Assembly: GCA_947471745.1 (NCBI GenBank)
Contig: CANJKZ010000910.1
Span: 1,332,501-1,396,500 of the forward strand
Source of the DNA: Closterium sp. Naga37s-1
Lineage: Eukaryota; Streptophyta; Zygnematophyceae; Desmidiales; Closteriaceae
Direction: 5' to 3'
DNA length: 64,000 nucleotides
Shown: piece after piece, positions 21,491 through 32,350 of the stretch
Numbering within the stretch: position 1 is the stretch's first letter
Layout: every line of letters starts with the position of its first letter
Position numbers and translations under genes: made by a program
The notes under the pieces: generated by a model
The model's input: the letters and a program-made list of their open reading frames with translations, nothing else
Told to the model about the DNA's origin: nothing
Databases searched by the model: none

Positions 21491-24400
21491 TCCTCCAAGC
21501 CGGTGAGCTCGGCCATGAGGACCTTGCTGACGTAATCGTCGTAGACAATGTACACAATCGAGTGCAGGTACGCCAGCTCCATCTTGTTGCGCGACTTGCC
21601 GATGTATCGATTAGCACCGAGCACCTTAATCTCGCCCACCCACCCTAGACCGTCGCCCGAGTTGTCGTGGCGGATGCCATGACCCTTCCGTCCTTTCTCC
21701 TTCTCCTTCTCCTCCTTCTCCTTCTCCTTCTCCTTCTCCTTCTCCTTCTCCTTCTTCTTCTCCTCCTTATCCGCCGCCTTTTCCTTCTCCTTCTCCGCCG
21801 CCTTCTCCTTCCCTTTCTTCGCCAATGTACCCTCGCCAACCGACTTCTCCTCCTGATTCTCCTTTGCCTTCTCCCTCCCTGTCTCGGCCGACATCTCCTT
21901 CGTCACCGACGTCGCCCGTGTTTTCCTCTGAGAGCTCGCCCTTCCTTTCCCTATGTCAGCCTTCCCCTTCCGTTTCGACTCTCCCTCGTTGACAGCATCA
22001 GTGGTCGTCTTTGGCTCCGCTGAACCACCGGGGGGACTTGCCGAGGGCTCCACATGCGCCGTGTCCGAGATGGTCAGAGCAGGGGGGTGCCCGGGGCGTT
22101 TTACCGCTTCCAACAGGTTCTGGATGGCAGCGATGTTGTGGCCTTTTGACGCCTGTGCAGGGTCAACGGCTCCGCCGCCGGTGGCTAGCGCTTCCCTCAC
22201 GCCCTTCTCCACCGCCGCATCGACAACAGCTGCACCGGGTGTGGGTGAAGCCACGTTTACCGACGTTGGCGTCGCGCTTGAGCCGGCTTCCGGCTGAGTC
22301 CGTGTTGGCGCTGCCGCACTACGTGCGCCCAACCGGGCGTGAAGGAATGCGGACTTTGGGTCCGTAGGAGGACGGGCGGCGACCAGAGGCGCGGTAGGTG
22401 GGGCACTTGACATTGTGGCGGCGACCTGCGGAGTGACCGAGCGACGTGCTGTTTTGGCGGGGGCGGCATCGACCAAGGGAGGCTGCTACACGTCCTTGCC
22501 ATGGGCCTCCATGCAGTGGAGCATTTCCCTGTGCGCGTTCGCCGCTGCGGGAACCTTAGTGGCTGACGGACCATCGCGGTTAGCCGCAGCATCCTTCGCG
22601 CCGCCCTTGGCGACAGACGGGCCTGCTGGAGCTGGAGTAGCCGCAAGGGCCGGCCCATCGTTGTTGGCGGCTGACGGGCCGACTGGCGCGCTACTAGCCG
22701 CAGGGGGTTTACGGTGAATTGACGTGGTCCCCGCCACCCCAACAGATGGTCCCTTGATGGTTCTGGCGCCGCCATCAATCGCCGTTTGAGCGGTTGGGAT
22801 CTCCTTGTCGCTCAAGCCTTTCCCGCCGCTCGCCAGACCATGGGGCTTCTCGGCGACCAGGGGCGAGGCTGTTGGTCCAGCGTCTTGAGCGACAACCTCG
22901 TCGGCATGGCCCCCATCTGCACTCCCGATTCCATCGCCCTTGCTGTGCGACCTTATCACCTTGGCCCCATTCTTCTTGAGCTGGTCGACCACGCTCGGAC
23001 CTCGAGTCCGCGAGCCGCCTAGACCCACCGCTCTGACGCCGCGGCTCCCATCGGCTCCCTTACTCCGCTTCACGCTCCCTGCATCATCTCCGCCGCCCGC
23101 CCTTTTCTGGCCCTGCTTGTCGGCCTCCCTTCGTTGCGCGGGATCGGCGTCATTGGCCGATGGCGACGACCCACGCCGACCAGGCGCCACATTGCTGATC
23201 ACCTCGGTCATGAGATTTAACCCGGACACAACAAATGACTGCTGGGTGGCCTCCGTTACTGCCTTCAACACGTCCGCCTTGAACGACTTCATAAGCTCAT
23301 CCGGGAAGGCTGTTGTGGGCTGCGGCGGCGGCGGCACGGCGATGGTGCGAGTTACCGCGGCGGCAATGTTGGTCTGCACGGCGGCTAGGTTCTTTGAGAT
23401 GTAGTCCTCCAAACCCAGCTTTGCATTGTCCACCACCGCTTCCACGTGGTTGGCCAAGGCGGTGACCGCTTTTGCGCGTTCAACTGCCATACTTCCCTCC
23501 GGACCGTCGATTTCCGCCAACCACGTCGACGCCTGTTCGGCGAAGGACTTCATCGCCTTCCACGATTCGTCCATGTGGTTGGTGATGTTGTCCGTGATGG
23601 TTGTCGACACGGCCGACGTCGTATCTAGCAGCCGTTTCGCCACATTATGGTCGGAGACGGCGACCTGGTCGACCAACGACTGGAGCTTGTCCAGGAGTCC
23701 ACGTATCCCCAACGCAAACCTGTCCACCCGACCCCTTTCCTCTCCGTGCGCCTTCTTCAGATGAGCATTTTCTGCCGTCAACCGCCTGTTTTCCTGTCGC
23801 AGCTGCTCGACGACATCCAGCGGTGCCTGCCGACCAGATGCGGAGGAACCGGGATGACCGCGCGCCGCCTTCTTCTTCCTAGATCGCTCCCCCCCGGCCT
23901 TCCCTGTGGTGGTCTCGGTAGGCCCTTCCACGCCCGTCTGCTTCGTGGCCGCGGCGTTATCCCCTTCTCCAACGGCCTTGAGGTCGACAACTTCCTTCGC
24001 GTCGCCAACCACATCGCCGACCACGACCTTCTCACTCCCCCCGTGAGCCGCCTCCACGCCGACTTTCTCCTCGTCGGCATCCTCCCCTCCCTCGTTCACA
24101 ACATCCACCGACCTCCCACCCGTTTCCGCCACTCCCTCTGCGTACTCCACCTCCATTTCCTCCAACTCCCACTCGACCTCTTCCTCCTGCTCCCCCTCTT
24201 GCTGCTTCTCCGCCTCCTCCACCTCGTCCTCCTCCTCCTCCGCCGAGCCCCCCTCCTCCTCCTCCTCCTCCTCCTCCTCCTCCTCCTCCTCCTCCTCCTC
24301 CTCCTCCTCCTCCTCCTGATCCTCGTGGTCCTCCTCTTCCTAATCCTCATTATCATCCTGATGGACGTCCTCGTCTTGGTGCTTCTCCACGGTCCCAGTC

Positions 24401-25983
24401 ACCGCCCTTCCTGCCTCCTCATCTACCTTGTCGATGCCGCCTCCGGGCTCTCCGATCGAAGTCCCACGCGCATCATCGACGGTGTGGGCGACACCTACTG
24501 CTTGGGATGCCGAAGGGGCCTCCTTGCCGTCGTCGTCACAGGCGTCGGCAGCAACTCCGACATGGCCCGACCGTTTGAGAGCGGCGTGTTCCTTGACGAA
24601 TGTTGTCATCCCATTCCGCAGCCCCTTCAACGACGAAACGTTGACCTTGTCCATGTTGGTCACACTACGACGGAGGGCGCCACTCAGAAGATCCATCCTC
24701 CTCACCACCCAGCACAACGCGCTCATTGCTAGCAGGCCGGCGTCCCCGTCCCGGACCGCGTCGGGCACTTTCTGCATACAACAGTTCAGAGCGCAAGGAT
24801 GAGCACCACGTTCGGCAATCGCAGTGTGCAAGGATGACACACTATAGGACGGTAAATAGTTCGGAACTCACATCTCGAACGGGTTGATCGCAGTCGGCGA
24901 GCCTGTCCTCCACCTCTTCATCAGAAAGCTTCGCCCACTCCCACTTCCTACCATCGCGCCCAAGCTCGGCCAGGACCGCCGCCCGGAAAAACCTGAAGCA
25001 ACATGGCACAGATTGTCGGTAAGCATGGTTTACGCTGCGCGGCAAAATTGCATGCGTCGTCGACTACACTATCGAGCTCACTTCAGCACGCGGATCACCT
25101 CGTCGCAATGCTACTGCTTCGCGGTCTGCGGGTCAATGTGCCGGATCGAGGTCCTGATCTTCTCCCCCCCGGCCTTCAACAAGTCGCCGGGGTACATGAT
25201 GACAACGATGCTGCAATGTGCTCCTGGAAGCAGTGCGATGCTGCACAGGCAAGGCACGACGACGTCGTTAAGAACAGAGCACCGACATAGGATGCAACAC
25301 ACATCATGACGACTTCGAACCAGCTCACCTCGAAGTCAGGGGGATAACCGCTATGTCGGCGCCGAAAACCTTCGCAAAGCATGTGTGGTCCGCCCGACCC
25401 ATCACCGCCCGAAGCCGGCCGAGTCCTATCGACCACAATCGCATATTGGCCGGCGCCGCGCGAGTCCATGCGTGCCTGCACGCATGCATGGGTATTAGAA
25501 GTGAGTGAGGAGGTGCACGACACGACGGTGGATACGTTGGTTTAGGAACCGCCAACTGACGGGGATGGCAATAGTACGACGGTGCACCACCCTCGCGACG
25601 TTGTAATCAATGGAGCTGACCAATGCGGGCCTAAACGCTGTGCCGACACCGACCTACGGTAGATAACCCTGAATCCTAAAGTCGGCGTCAACGTGAACTG
25701 AACTAAACCCTAAACTCGTAGCGCCGCCCTAGACGTGGGACAACCCTAACACTGACGCTGCGTCGACCAGCAAGGTATGTAGAGGTCGACGCCAACATCC
25801 CCATACGGAGAATCACTTGAGGCCGAATCCCAAGCAACAGACGTTGAACTCTAGCCTATGGTCTACGAGGACGGCGTAGTCGTGTTCCTCGAGCTTGGCA
25901 GTGAGTCCACTACCAAGGTCGAGATACAGAGGGAATTCCTGCGAAGTCGGCGCCGCTTCGCCGGCTTTCGGGTCGGCCTCCAT
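21480..25983 (-). pseudogene. Unrecognised five-exon gene with long charged coiled-coil-like last exon, three in-frame TAGs
   Basis: I do not recognise the family. The minus-strand model has exons 25983-25817, 25475-25329, 25240-25082, 24992-24872 and 24771 to about 21,490. All four introns have GT-AG ends and the phases (2, 2, 2, 0) fit one frame. The ATG at 25,983 has a CCGCC context. Exon 3 encodes CSIVVIMYPGDLLKAGGEKI; exon 4 encodes FFRAAVLAELGRDGRKWEW. Exon 5 holds a Glu run (24,240-24,330), a helical region with LRQENRRLTAENAHLKK, and a Lys/Glu run (21,690-21,830). In-frame TAGs lie in exon 3 (AKQ*HCDE), at 24,340 and at 22,486. The frame then runs into copia integrase near 21,490. It could be a decayed host gene cut by LL-copia-A, or a gene captured by it. 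Confidence 0.6.
24240..24330 (-). repeat. (CTC/CTT)n run coding poly-Glu
   Basis: CCTCCTCCT on the + strand reads as poly-Glu in the minus-strand exon, just after the TAG at 24,340. A similar Lys/Glu-coding TTCTCC run lies at 21,690-21,765. Confidence 0.9.
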
Positions 25984-27574
25984 GGCGGGGAAGGGAAGTG
26001 ACTACAGACTAAGGGACGAGAATGTGGGAGTAAGGAAGGCGCAGAGATGGGAGAAATGTTGAAAGTGAAACGAGATGCCGAAAATGAGGAGCGATGCCTC
26101 CTTCCACCAAGGAAAGGGAGTCGGTGCCCGAGTGGCACAAGTGCTCCTTCGCCGCCGAGCCAGCACGTCGACTTCGCGTCCCCTGGCTTCGCTCGGCGAG
26201 GGGATGCAATTTTGCATGCACGCAATGCGACGTTTCGGCCGACATGTGTCGATTTCGCAGCGGATCGCGAAAACCCTGCGCCGCGATGCGAGCACGGGAA
26301 TTTCACCGGGTTCGAAATTTCGCATGCACCCGATGCGAACCCGCGTGCGAACACGTGGCGTCACCGCAACGGGTCGCAAAATTGTCGAGCGTCTCGAGGG
26401 GAGAACCCAAATTTCGCATGGCCCTCGCCTGCCCGTCTGGGCAGGTCGCGAGGGTCACTAGGACGTCGCGGGCAGCAGGCACGGGAGGGCTGCCTTCGGG
26501 CGAGGGTTACTTTCCCTCGCGCGAGGGCTCGCCAGCTCGCCGCCCCCACCCGGTAACGTGGGGCGCTGTTCAATCACGCAGGGGGGTTGCAGGGCGGCGG
26601 TCGTGCGCTCAGCCCAGCCCTGGGCCAGGCTGGCGGGCCCGCACGCGCGTCAGTTGCCCGCCTCATAAGGCCCGGCTCCGACGACCCCTCTCGACGACAC
26701 TGGCAAATCGGTTCTGACAACCGATTTGCGCTGGGTTGTTCGTGGGAGACAGGATTCTACTGGAATGGGCAGATCCGTTTATTGTTCTTCCCGAGCGTGC
26801 ATTCATATGGCCCTCGACACGCAGCCTCGGCATTCCCGATGTCTTGGGATGTCGCGGGATGTCAAAAGTACTGCGGGCATGATAACGGGCAGAAAACGGG
26901 AATTTCAGCGAGTAGAAGCGACCACAGCAGATACGGGGCGCTTCTTTCACCGCAATCATCGATTCAGGGCACACCCACCCGGTTTTCCCATGTGCAATCG
27001 CACAACCGACAATAAGGAGGAACGCATGTGCCGATTGGCCGGCAATCGTCGATCTGCTGGATGATGATACTTTTGGACAAGCTTATCTCCTCCCCATTCA
27101 GATCACATGTGCGTCACACTGGCATAGCTAGTGCACTGGCGAGCGGGAATGTGAGGGAACGAATATGACCTCATTTGGAACTGTCAGGTTCAGTGTTGCA
27201 GCTCTGGTGCACTTGCTGTTGCTGGCTACGTTGCTGGTGACCCCATGGTCAGAGCTGACCGTGGCCCATGCGTGATAGTTGACCCCACCCCATTCACAGC
27301 GACATTCCCTCACATCAATTCACTGGCACACGAAGCTGCTGGTGGTGAGCCTGTGCTGTCGGTGACCGGCCTGATAGGCTACGAGAGAGGAAATTGACCA
27401 CTCAGAGAGTGACATCTGCTCATCGGCACAAGGAGCTCCTGCTGGTGGGTCTATGAAACAGGGCTGCGCAGCGACGCATGGCGCGGCTGGCCTGGCCGGC
27501 CTAGCAAGTCTGGCGCCATAGCTAGAAAGAAAGAAGAGAGAGAGTCGCCATGCAGCGGAAGAAAGAGAAGCTAG
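25984..27574. other. CpG-rich flank, no gene recognised
   Basis: Bases 26,000-26,700 are rich in CG dinucleotides, unlike the decayed retroelements around, and lie just upstream of the minus-strand gene start, so a promoter is possible. Words such as ATTTCGCATGC and GATGCGAA recur as short inverted repeats. The part at 26,700-27,570 shows no coding signal I trust. Near 27,404-27,456 is a segment similar to 35,451-35,505 on the other side of copia-3. Confidence 0.4.
27149..27315. repeat. Short inverted repeat pair
   Basis: ATGTGAGGGAA at 27,149-27,159 is inverted at 27,305-27,315, and the word GGTCAG/CTGACC forms a further hairpin near 27,250. It might be the ends of a small non-autonomous DNA element, but no target duplication is seen. 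Confidence 0.3.
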
Positions 27575-27705
27575 TGTCAAACTTATATATGCTATAGTCT
27601 GTTTAGGCTGTAGTGGGGTAGTTCTTAGAGGGTACAACACTTTTGTGTTTTCTACTTGTACCCATCTGCTTCCTAGTTCATTCAATTCCTCTCATTATTC
27701 TCACA
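27575..27705 (+). repeat. copia-3 5' LTR
   Basis: The 131-bp LTR holds TATATATGCTATAG near its start, a likely TATA-type promoter, and GGGTACAACACTTTTGTG. It is almost the same as the 3' copy and close to the copia-7 LTR. Confidence 0.95.
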
Positions 27706-27799
27706 AGGTATAGAGCAGGTTCCCTAGTGGAACTGTGTTTTAGGGCCCACCACTACGAATTTTTTTTTTCCTTACCTGCCCGAAGCGCGTTTCGCGTTT

Positions 27800-28560
27800 G
27801 TCCTAGCAGCGCCCCGTGCGCCTGCCCTTCGCGGCCCCTCGCGGCCTTCGCGGCCCCTTAGCGGCCCTTTGCGGCCCCCTTCGCGGCCCTTCGCGGCCCC
27901 TTTCGCGGCCCTTCGCGGCCCCTCGCGGCCCTTCACGGCCCCTTAACGGCCCTTCGCGGCCCTTCGCGGCCCCCTTTAGCGGCCCTTCGCGGCCCCTCGC
28001 TGCCCTTCGCGGCCCCTTACGCGGCCCTTCGAGGCCCCTTCGCGGCCCTTCGCGGCCCTTAGCGGCCCTTCGTGGCCCCCTCACGGCCCTTCGCGGCCCT
28101 CTTCGGCGGCTCTTCGCGGCCCCTTCCGGCCCCTGCTGACGCGCCCCTGCTGGCGCGCCCCCGCTGACGCGCCCCTGCTGGCGTGCCCCTCTGCTGGCCC
28201 CTGCTGACGCGCCCCTACTGGCGCGCCCCTGCCAGAGTCTGCTGACGAGCCCCTGCCAGCCCCTCCTAACGAGTCCCTGCCGGCCCCTGCTGGCGCGGCC
28301 CCCGCTGGCGCGCCTCTGCCGGCCCCTGCTGACGCGCCCCTGCTGGCGCGCCCCTGCCGGCCCCTGCTAACGCGCCTCTGCCTGGCCCCTACTGGCGCGG
28401 CCACTACAGTCCCGGCCCGCCCCTGCACCCGTCTCTGGTAAGCCGAGCCGCGCCACCCAGCCGAGCCGCGCCGCCCAGCCCAGCCGCGCCGCCCAGCCGA
28501 GCCGCGCCGCTCAGCCGAGCCGCGCCGCCCCCCACCGAACCGCACTGCCCTACCGAGCAG
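27800..28560 (+). repeat. GC-rich repeated leader of copia-3
   Basis: First CGGCCCTTCGCGGCC-like units, then CCCCTGCTGACGCGCCCCTG-like units, then CCGAGCCGCGCCGCCCAG-like units precede the Gag ATG. Copia-7 has the same three-part order. Confidence 0.9.
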
Positions 28561-29441
28561 CACTGCCTTGCACTGCCCTGATGCTATTGTTTCTACTGCT
28601 GCTACTGCTGCTACTGCTGCTACTCTTGCTACTGCTCCTACTGCTGCTATGGCTAGTCCTACCGTTCTCACCTTTGATGCTGAGGGACGTGCAGTTGACT
28701 TTGACGTGTGGGTTGACGACCTACAGCTCTTTCTTCAGTGTGATTCTAGGGATGGGGTATCCCTTTTCGATCACACGTCCGGTGTTTCCACTGCTCCTAC
28801 TGCCACTGCTGACAGTACTGTTCGCTCGCAGTGGACCACTCGTGACGCTGTTGCTCGTCTTGCTGTTCGTAGTCACCTGCCACCTGCTGAGCGCGCATAC
28901 TTTGGCCAGTACAAGATTGCTCAGTCTTTGTACGACGCTGTAGTTGCACGCTACTCCTCCCCTGCCACTGCTGCCCTCAGCCACCTCATGCTGCCGTACC
29001 TTTTCCCTGACCTTGCCGCCTTTGCCACAGTTGCTGACCTAGTTGCTCACCTTCGCACTAGTGACGCCCGCTACCGCGTTGCCCTTCCCACTGAGTTCTG
29101 TTCCAAGAACCCCCCCCCCATGTACATCACCCTTTACTACCTAGTCACCTGCCTCCCTGACTCCCTCTCTTTAGTCAGGGACCACTTTCTCTCCCTTTGC
29201 CCCACCGAGCTGACTGTCGACCTGCTAGAGGAGCGCCTTGCTGCAGCTGAGAAGAGTATCTTAGCTGTAGGTGCTTCTCGCGGCGACCGTCGCACCCCCT
29301 TCTTTGAGGGGTGTTCCCCTGTCCCCCTTCTCCCCTCTGTGGCTTCTGCTGCTGCTGTCGACCTCGTTGGCACTGAGGAGGTCCGAGCTGCGTCTGCCCC
29401 TAGTGGGAGACGCCACAACAGCAGGGGCAAGGGGAGCAAGG

Positions 29442-29633
29442 GTGGTGGAGGGGGCGGCGGGGGAAGCAGTGGAGGAGGTGGAGGAGGCGGAGGAGGTGGC
29501 GGTGGAGGTGGGGGTGTTACTGGGAGTGGGGGCGTCAGTGGCGGCGGTGGAGGTAGTGGCGGCGGTGGCGGAGGTGGTGGAGGCAGCGGCAGTGGTGGTG
29601 GAGGTGGCGGTGGCGGTGGTGCTGGTCGAGGTG
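29442..29633 (+). repeat. Gly-rich tract in copia-3 Gag
   Basis: GGTGGAGG-type units encode mainly Gly with a few Ser. The tract at 55,977-56,165 in copia-7 is nearly identical. Confidence 0.9.
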
Positions 29634-31664
29634 CAGCCGCGCAGCGTGGAGGCTTTGGTGGCAGCCAGCGCCAGCAGCAGCTGCGCTCCCGTGAGACCCC
29701 GTCGGTCCAGCAGCTTCGTGAGTGGTACGCTGGGCGTGGGAGGTCTGGGGGTGCTGGTCCCTGCACTTACGTTCTTCGCACTGGCACTCGAAGTGGGGAG
29801 GTGTGTGGGCTCCCACACACTACGCAGCGCTGCTTCGGTCGCTTGACTGACGCTTCGCGTGCCCAGTTTCCTGACGCCGTTGAGCTCCCTCGCTGGCATG
29901 ATCTGCTTCTGCAGAATGTGTCTATCTTTGATCTAGATTTTGATGCTATCCTTGCTGCCATGTATGCTCTTGCTGATAGTGCTGAGGGTGACTGTTACCT
30001 GCGTGTCCCGCCCAACCCGGGCATTGCGGCTGCTGCTCTAGGTGCTAGTGCGTCTGCTGCTCCAGGTACTGGTGCGTCTGCTGCTCCAGGTGCTGGTGCG
30101 TCCCCTCTCTCTGGTACTGCACGTACTGAGTCCTTACACACTTTCACACTTGACTCTGGTGCTTCACGCTCTTTCTTTAGAGACAGCACCACGCTCACGC
30201 TGCTCAGTCGGCCTGTTGCGGTCTCCCTTGCTGACCCCTCAGGGGGCACAGTCCTTTCACACTCCTCCACGGTTCTACCGTGTCCTGCGGCCCCGTCGGG
30301 CTTGCTGTCGGGACTCCACCTCCCCTCGTTCTCTACGAACTTGGTGAGTGGAGCTGACCTCCAGGACGCGTGGGTTGACCAGTTCTCCCCTGGAGGTCAG
30401 CGCGTGACCCACTGCACTTGCTCTCGGACGGGCCGCCACCTGGCCACATTCACCCGTCGGCCAGGGTCGAGTCTGTACACACTGACTACTGCACCTCCTC
30501 CGGTCTCTGCGTCTGGTCAGGTAGCTGCGTCTAGTCAGGTGTTTGCTGCTGCTTCAAGGTCTAATCCTGTGTCTGCCCCCTGCTCGTGTCGTCCTCTGTC
30601 GCACGAGACTCTCCTCTGGCACCACAGCCTTGGTCACCCCTCCTTGCCTCGTCTTCAAGGTATGGCCTCCCATGCCCTTGTCTCTGGTCTCCCCAGGTCC
30701 CTCCCTCCCCTTCCTCCGGGGCCTGCCCCCACCTGTGTTCCCTGTGTCGAGGGCCGGCAGCGCGCCGCTCCTCACTCCTCCTCGTTCCCTCCGACAGAGG
30801 CTCCTCTGCAGACTCTTCACATGGACGTGTGGGGCCCAGCCCGCGTCCGTGGCCAGGGTCTCGAGCGTTACTTCTTGCTGGTCGTTGACGACTATTCGCG
30901 TTACACCACAGTCTTCCCCTTGCGCAGCAAGGGTGAGGTCCCTGAGGTGTTGATCGACTGGATCCGCGGTGCTCGTCGCCAGCTCAGAGAGAGTTACGGC
31001 TCAGACCTTCCTGTTCTGCGTCTGCACTCAGACAGAGGTGGGGAGTTTTCCTCCGACCTCCTGAGGGCCTTCTGTCGTTCGGAGGGCATCCGCCAGACGT
31101 TCACGCTTCTGGCCTCCCCGCAACAAAATGGGATTGCTGAGCGCCGCATTGGCATGGTCATGGACGTCGCTCGTACGTCCATGATCCATGCGGCTGCTCC
31201 CCATTTTCTGTGGCCGTTCGCGGTTCAGTACGCTGCGCATCAGATCAACCTTCAGCCTCGTGTCTCCTTACCGGAGACCACACCTACTCTGAGGTGGACG
31301 GGGAAGGTTGGCGATGCGTCCGCGTTCCGTGTCTGGGGATCTCGAGCTTTTGTCCGCGATACTACAGCGAACAAGCTGTCCTCCCGTGCCGTTCCCTGTG
31401 TCTTCCTTGGCTTCCCTCCTGACGCACCCGGGTGGCAGTTCTACCACCCCACCTCACGTCGTGTTCTGTCCTCTTAGGACGTCATGTTTGACGAGTCGGT
31501 GTCGTACTACCGTCTCTTTCCCTACCGCACTGCCTCTCCGCCCCCCCCGCCGCTCTTCCTCGCACCAGGTACTCCCCCAGTAGACCCCCTCCCGCCCTAG
31601 GGTCCTGCCCCCTCAGGTGTGTCCCAGGTAGACCCTGCCGAGCCGGTCGAGGTAGCTGTTGACT

Positions 31665-32350
31665 CAGGTGCTGAGCCTGGGGGTGCTGAGTCTGGGAGTG
31701 CTGAGCCTGGGGGTGCTGAGCCTGGGAGTGTTGCGCCTGCACGTGCTGCGTCTGGAGGTGCTCTAGGTGTCCCGTTGCGGCGGGAGCCTCTCTCTCCTCA
31801 GCAGCTTCGTGAGTGGTACACTCGGCGCTGTCGAGGTGCTGCTGCTGCTGGTGCTGCTGGAGGTGCTGCTAGTGCTGGAGCTGCTGGAGGTGCTGCTGGT
31901 GCTAGAGCTGCTGGAGGTGCTGCTGGTGCTGGAGCTACTGGAGGTGCTGCTGGTGTTGGAGCTGCTGGAGGTGCTGCTGGTGCTGGAGCTGCTGGAGGTG
32001 CTGCTGGTGCTGGGGCTACTGGAGGTTCTGCTGGTGCTGGAGCTGCTGGAGGTGCTGCTGGTGCTGGAGCTGCTGGAGGTGCTTCTGGTGCTGGAGCTCC
32101 TGGAGGTGCTGCTGGTGCTGGAGCTGCTGGAGGTGCTGCTGGTGCTGGAGCTCCTGGAGTTGCTGCTGGTGCTGGAGCTGCTGGAGGTGCTGCTGGTGCT
32201 GGAGCTACTGGAGGTGCTGCTGGTGCTGGAGCTACTGGAGGTGCTGCTGGTGCTGGAGCTACTGGAGGTGCTGCTGGTGCTGGAGCTGCTGGAGGTGCTG
32301 CTGGTGCTGGAGCTGCTGGAGGTGCTGCTGGGACTGGAGACCCTGGGGCT
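31665..32350 (+). repeat. Ala/Gly minisatellite linker of copia-3
   Basis: Units of about 30 bp (GGTGCTGCTGGTGCTGGAGC plus 10 bases) encode GAAGAGAAGG-like decapeptides, repeated some 18 times. It follows the integrase and precedes RT. Confidence 0.9.

Noticed and set aside
23647..24732. Leu-rich + strand frame of 361 codons resembling membrane segments
   Set aside because: It is the reverse of the poly-Glu and charged exon of the minus-strand gene, which has introns with matching phases.
27320..27685. Antisense LTR frame as an independent gene (also 34,775-34,984 and 61,262-61,519)
   Set aside because: It follows the LTR sequence only, ends at different places in each copy and shows no domain; kept only as a finding for its junction with gypsy-1.
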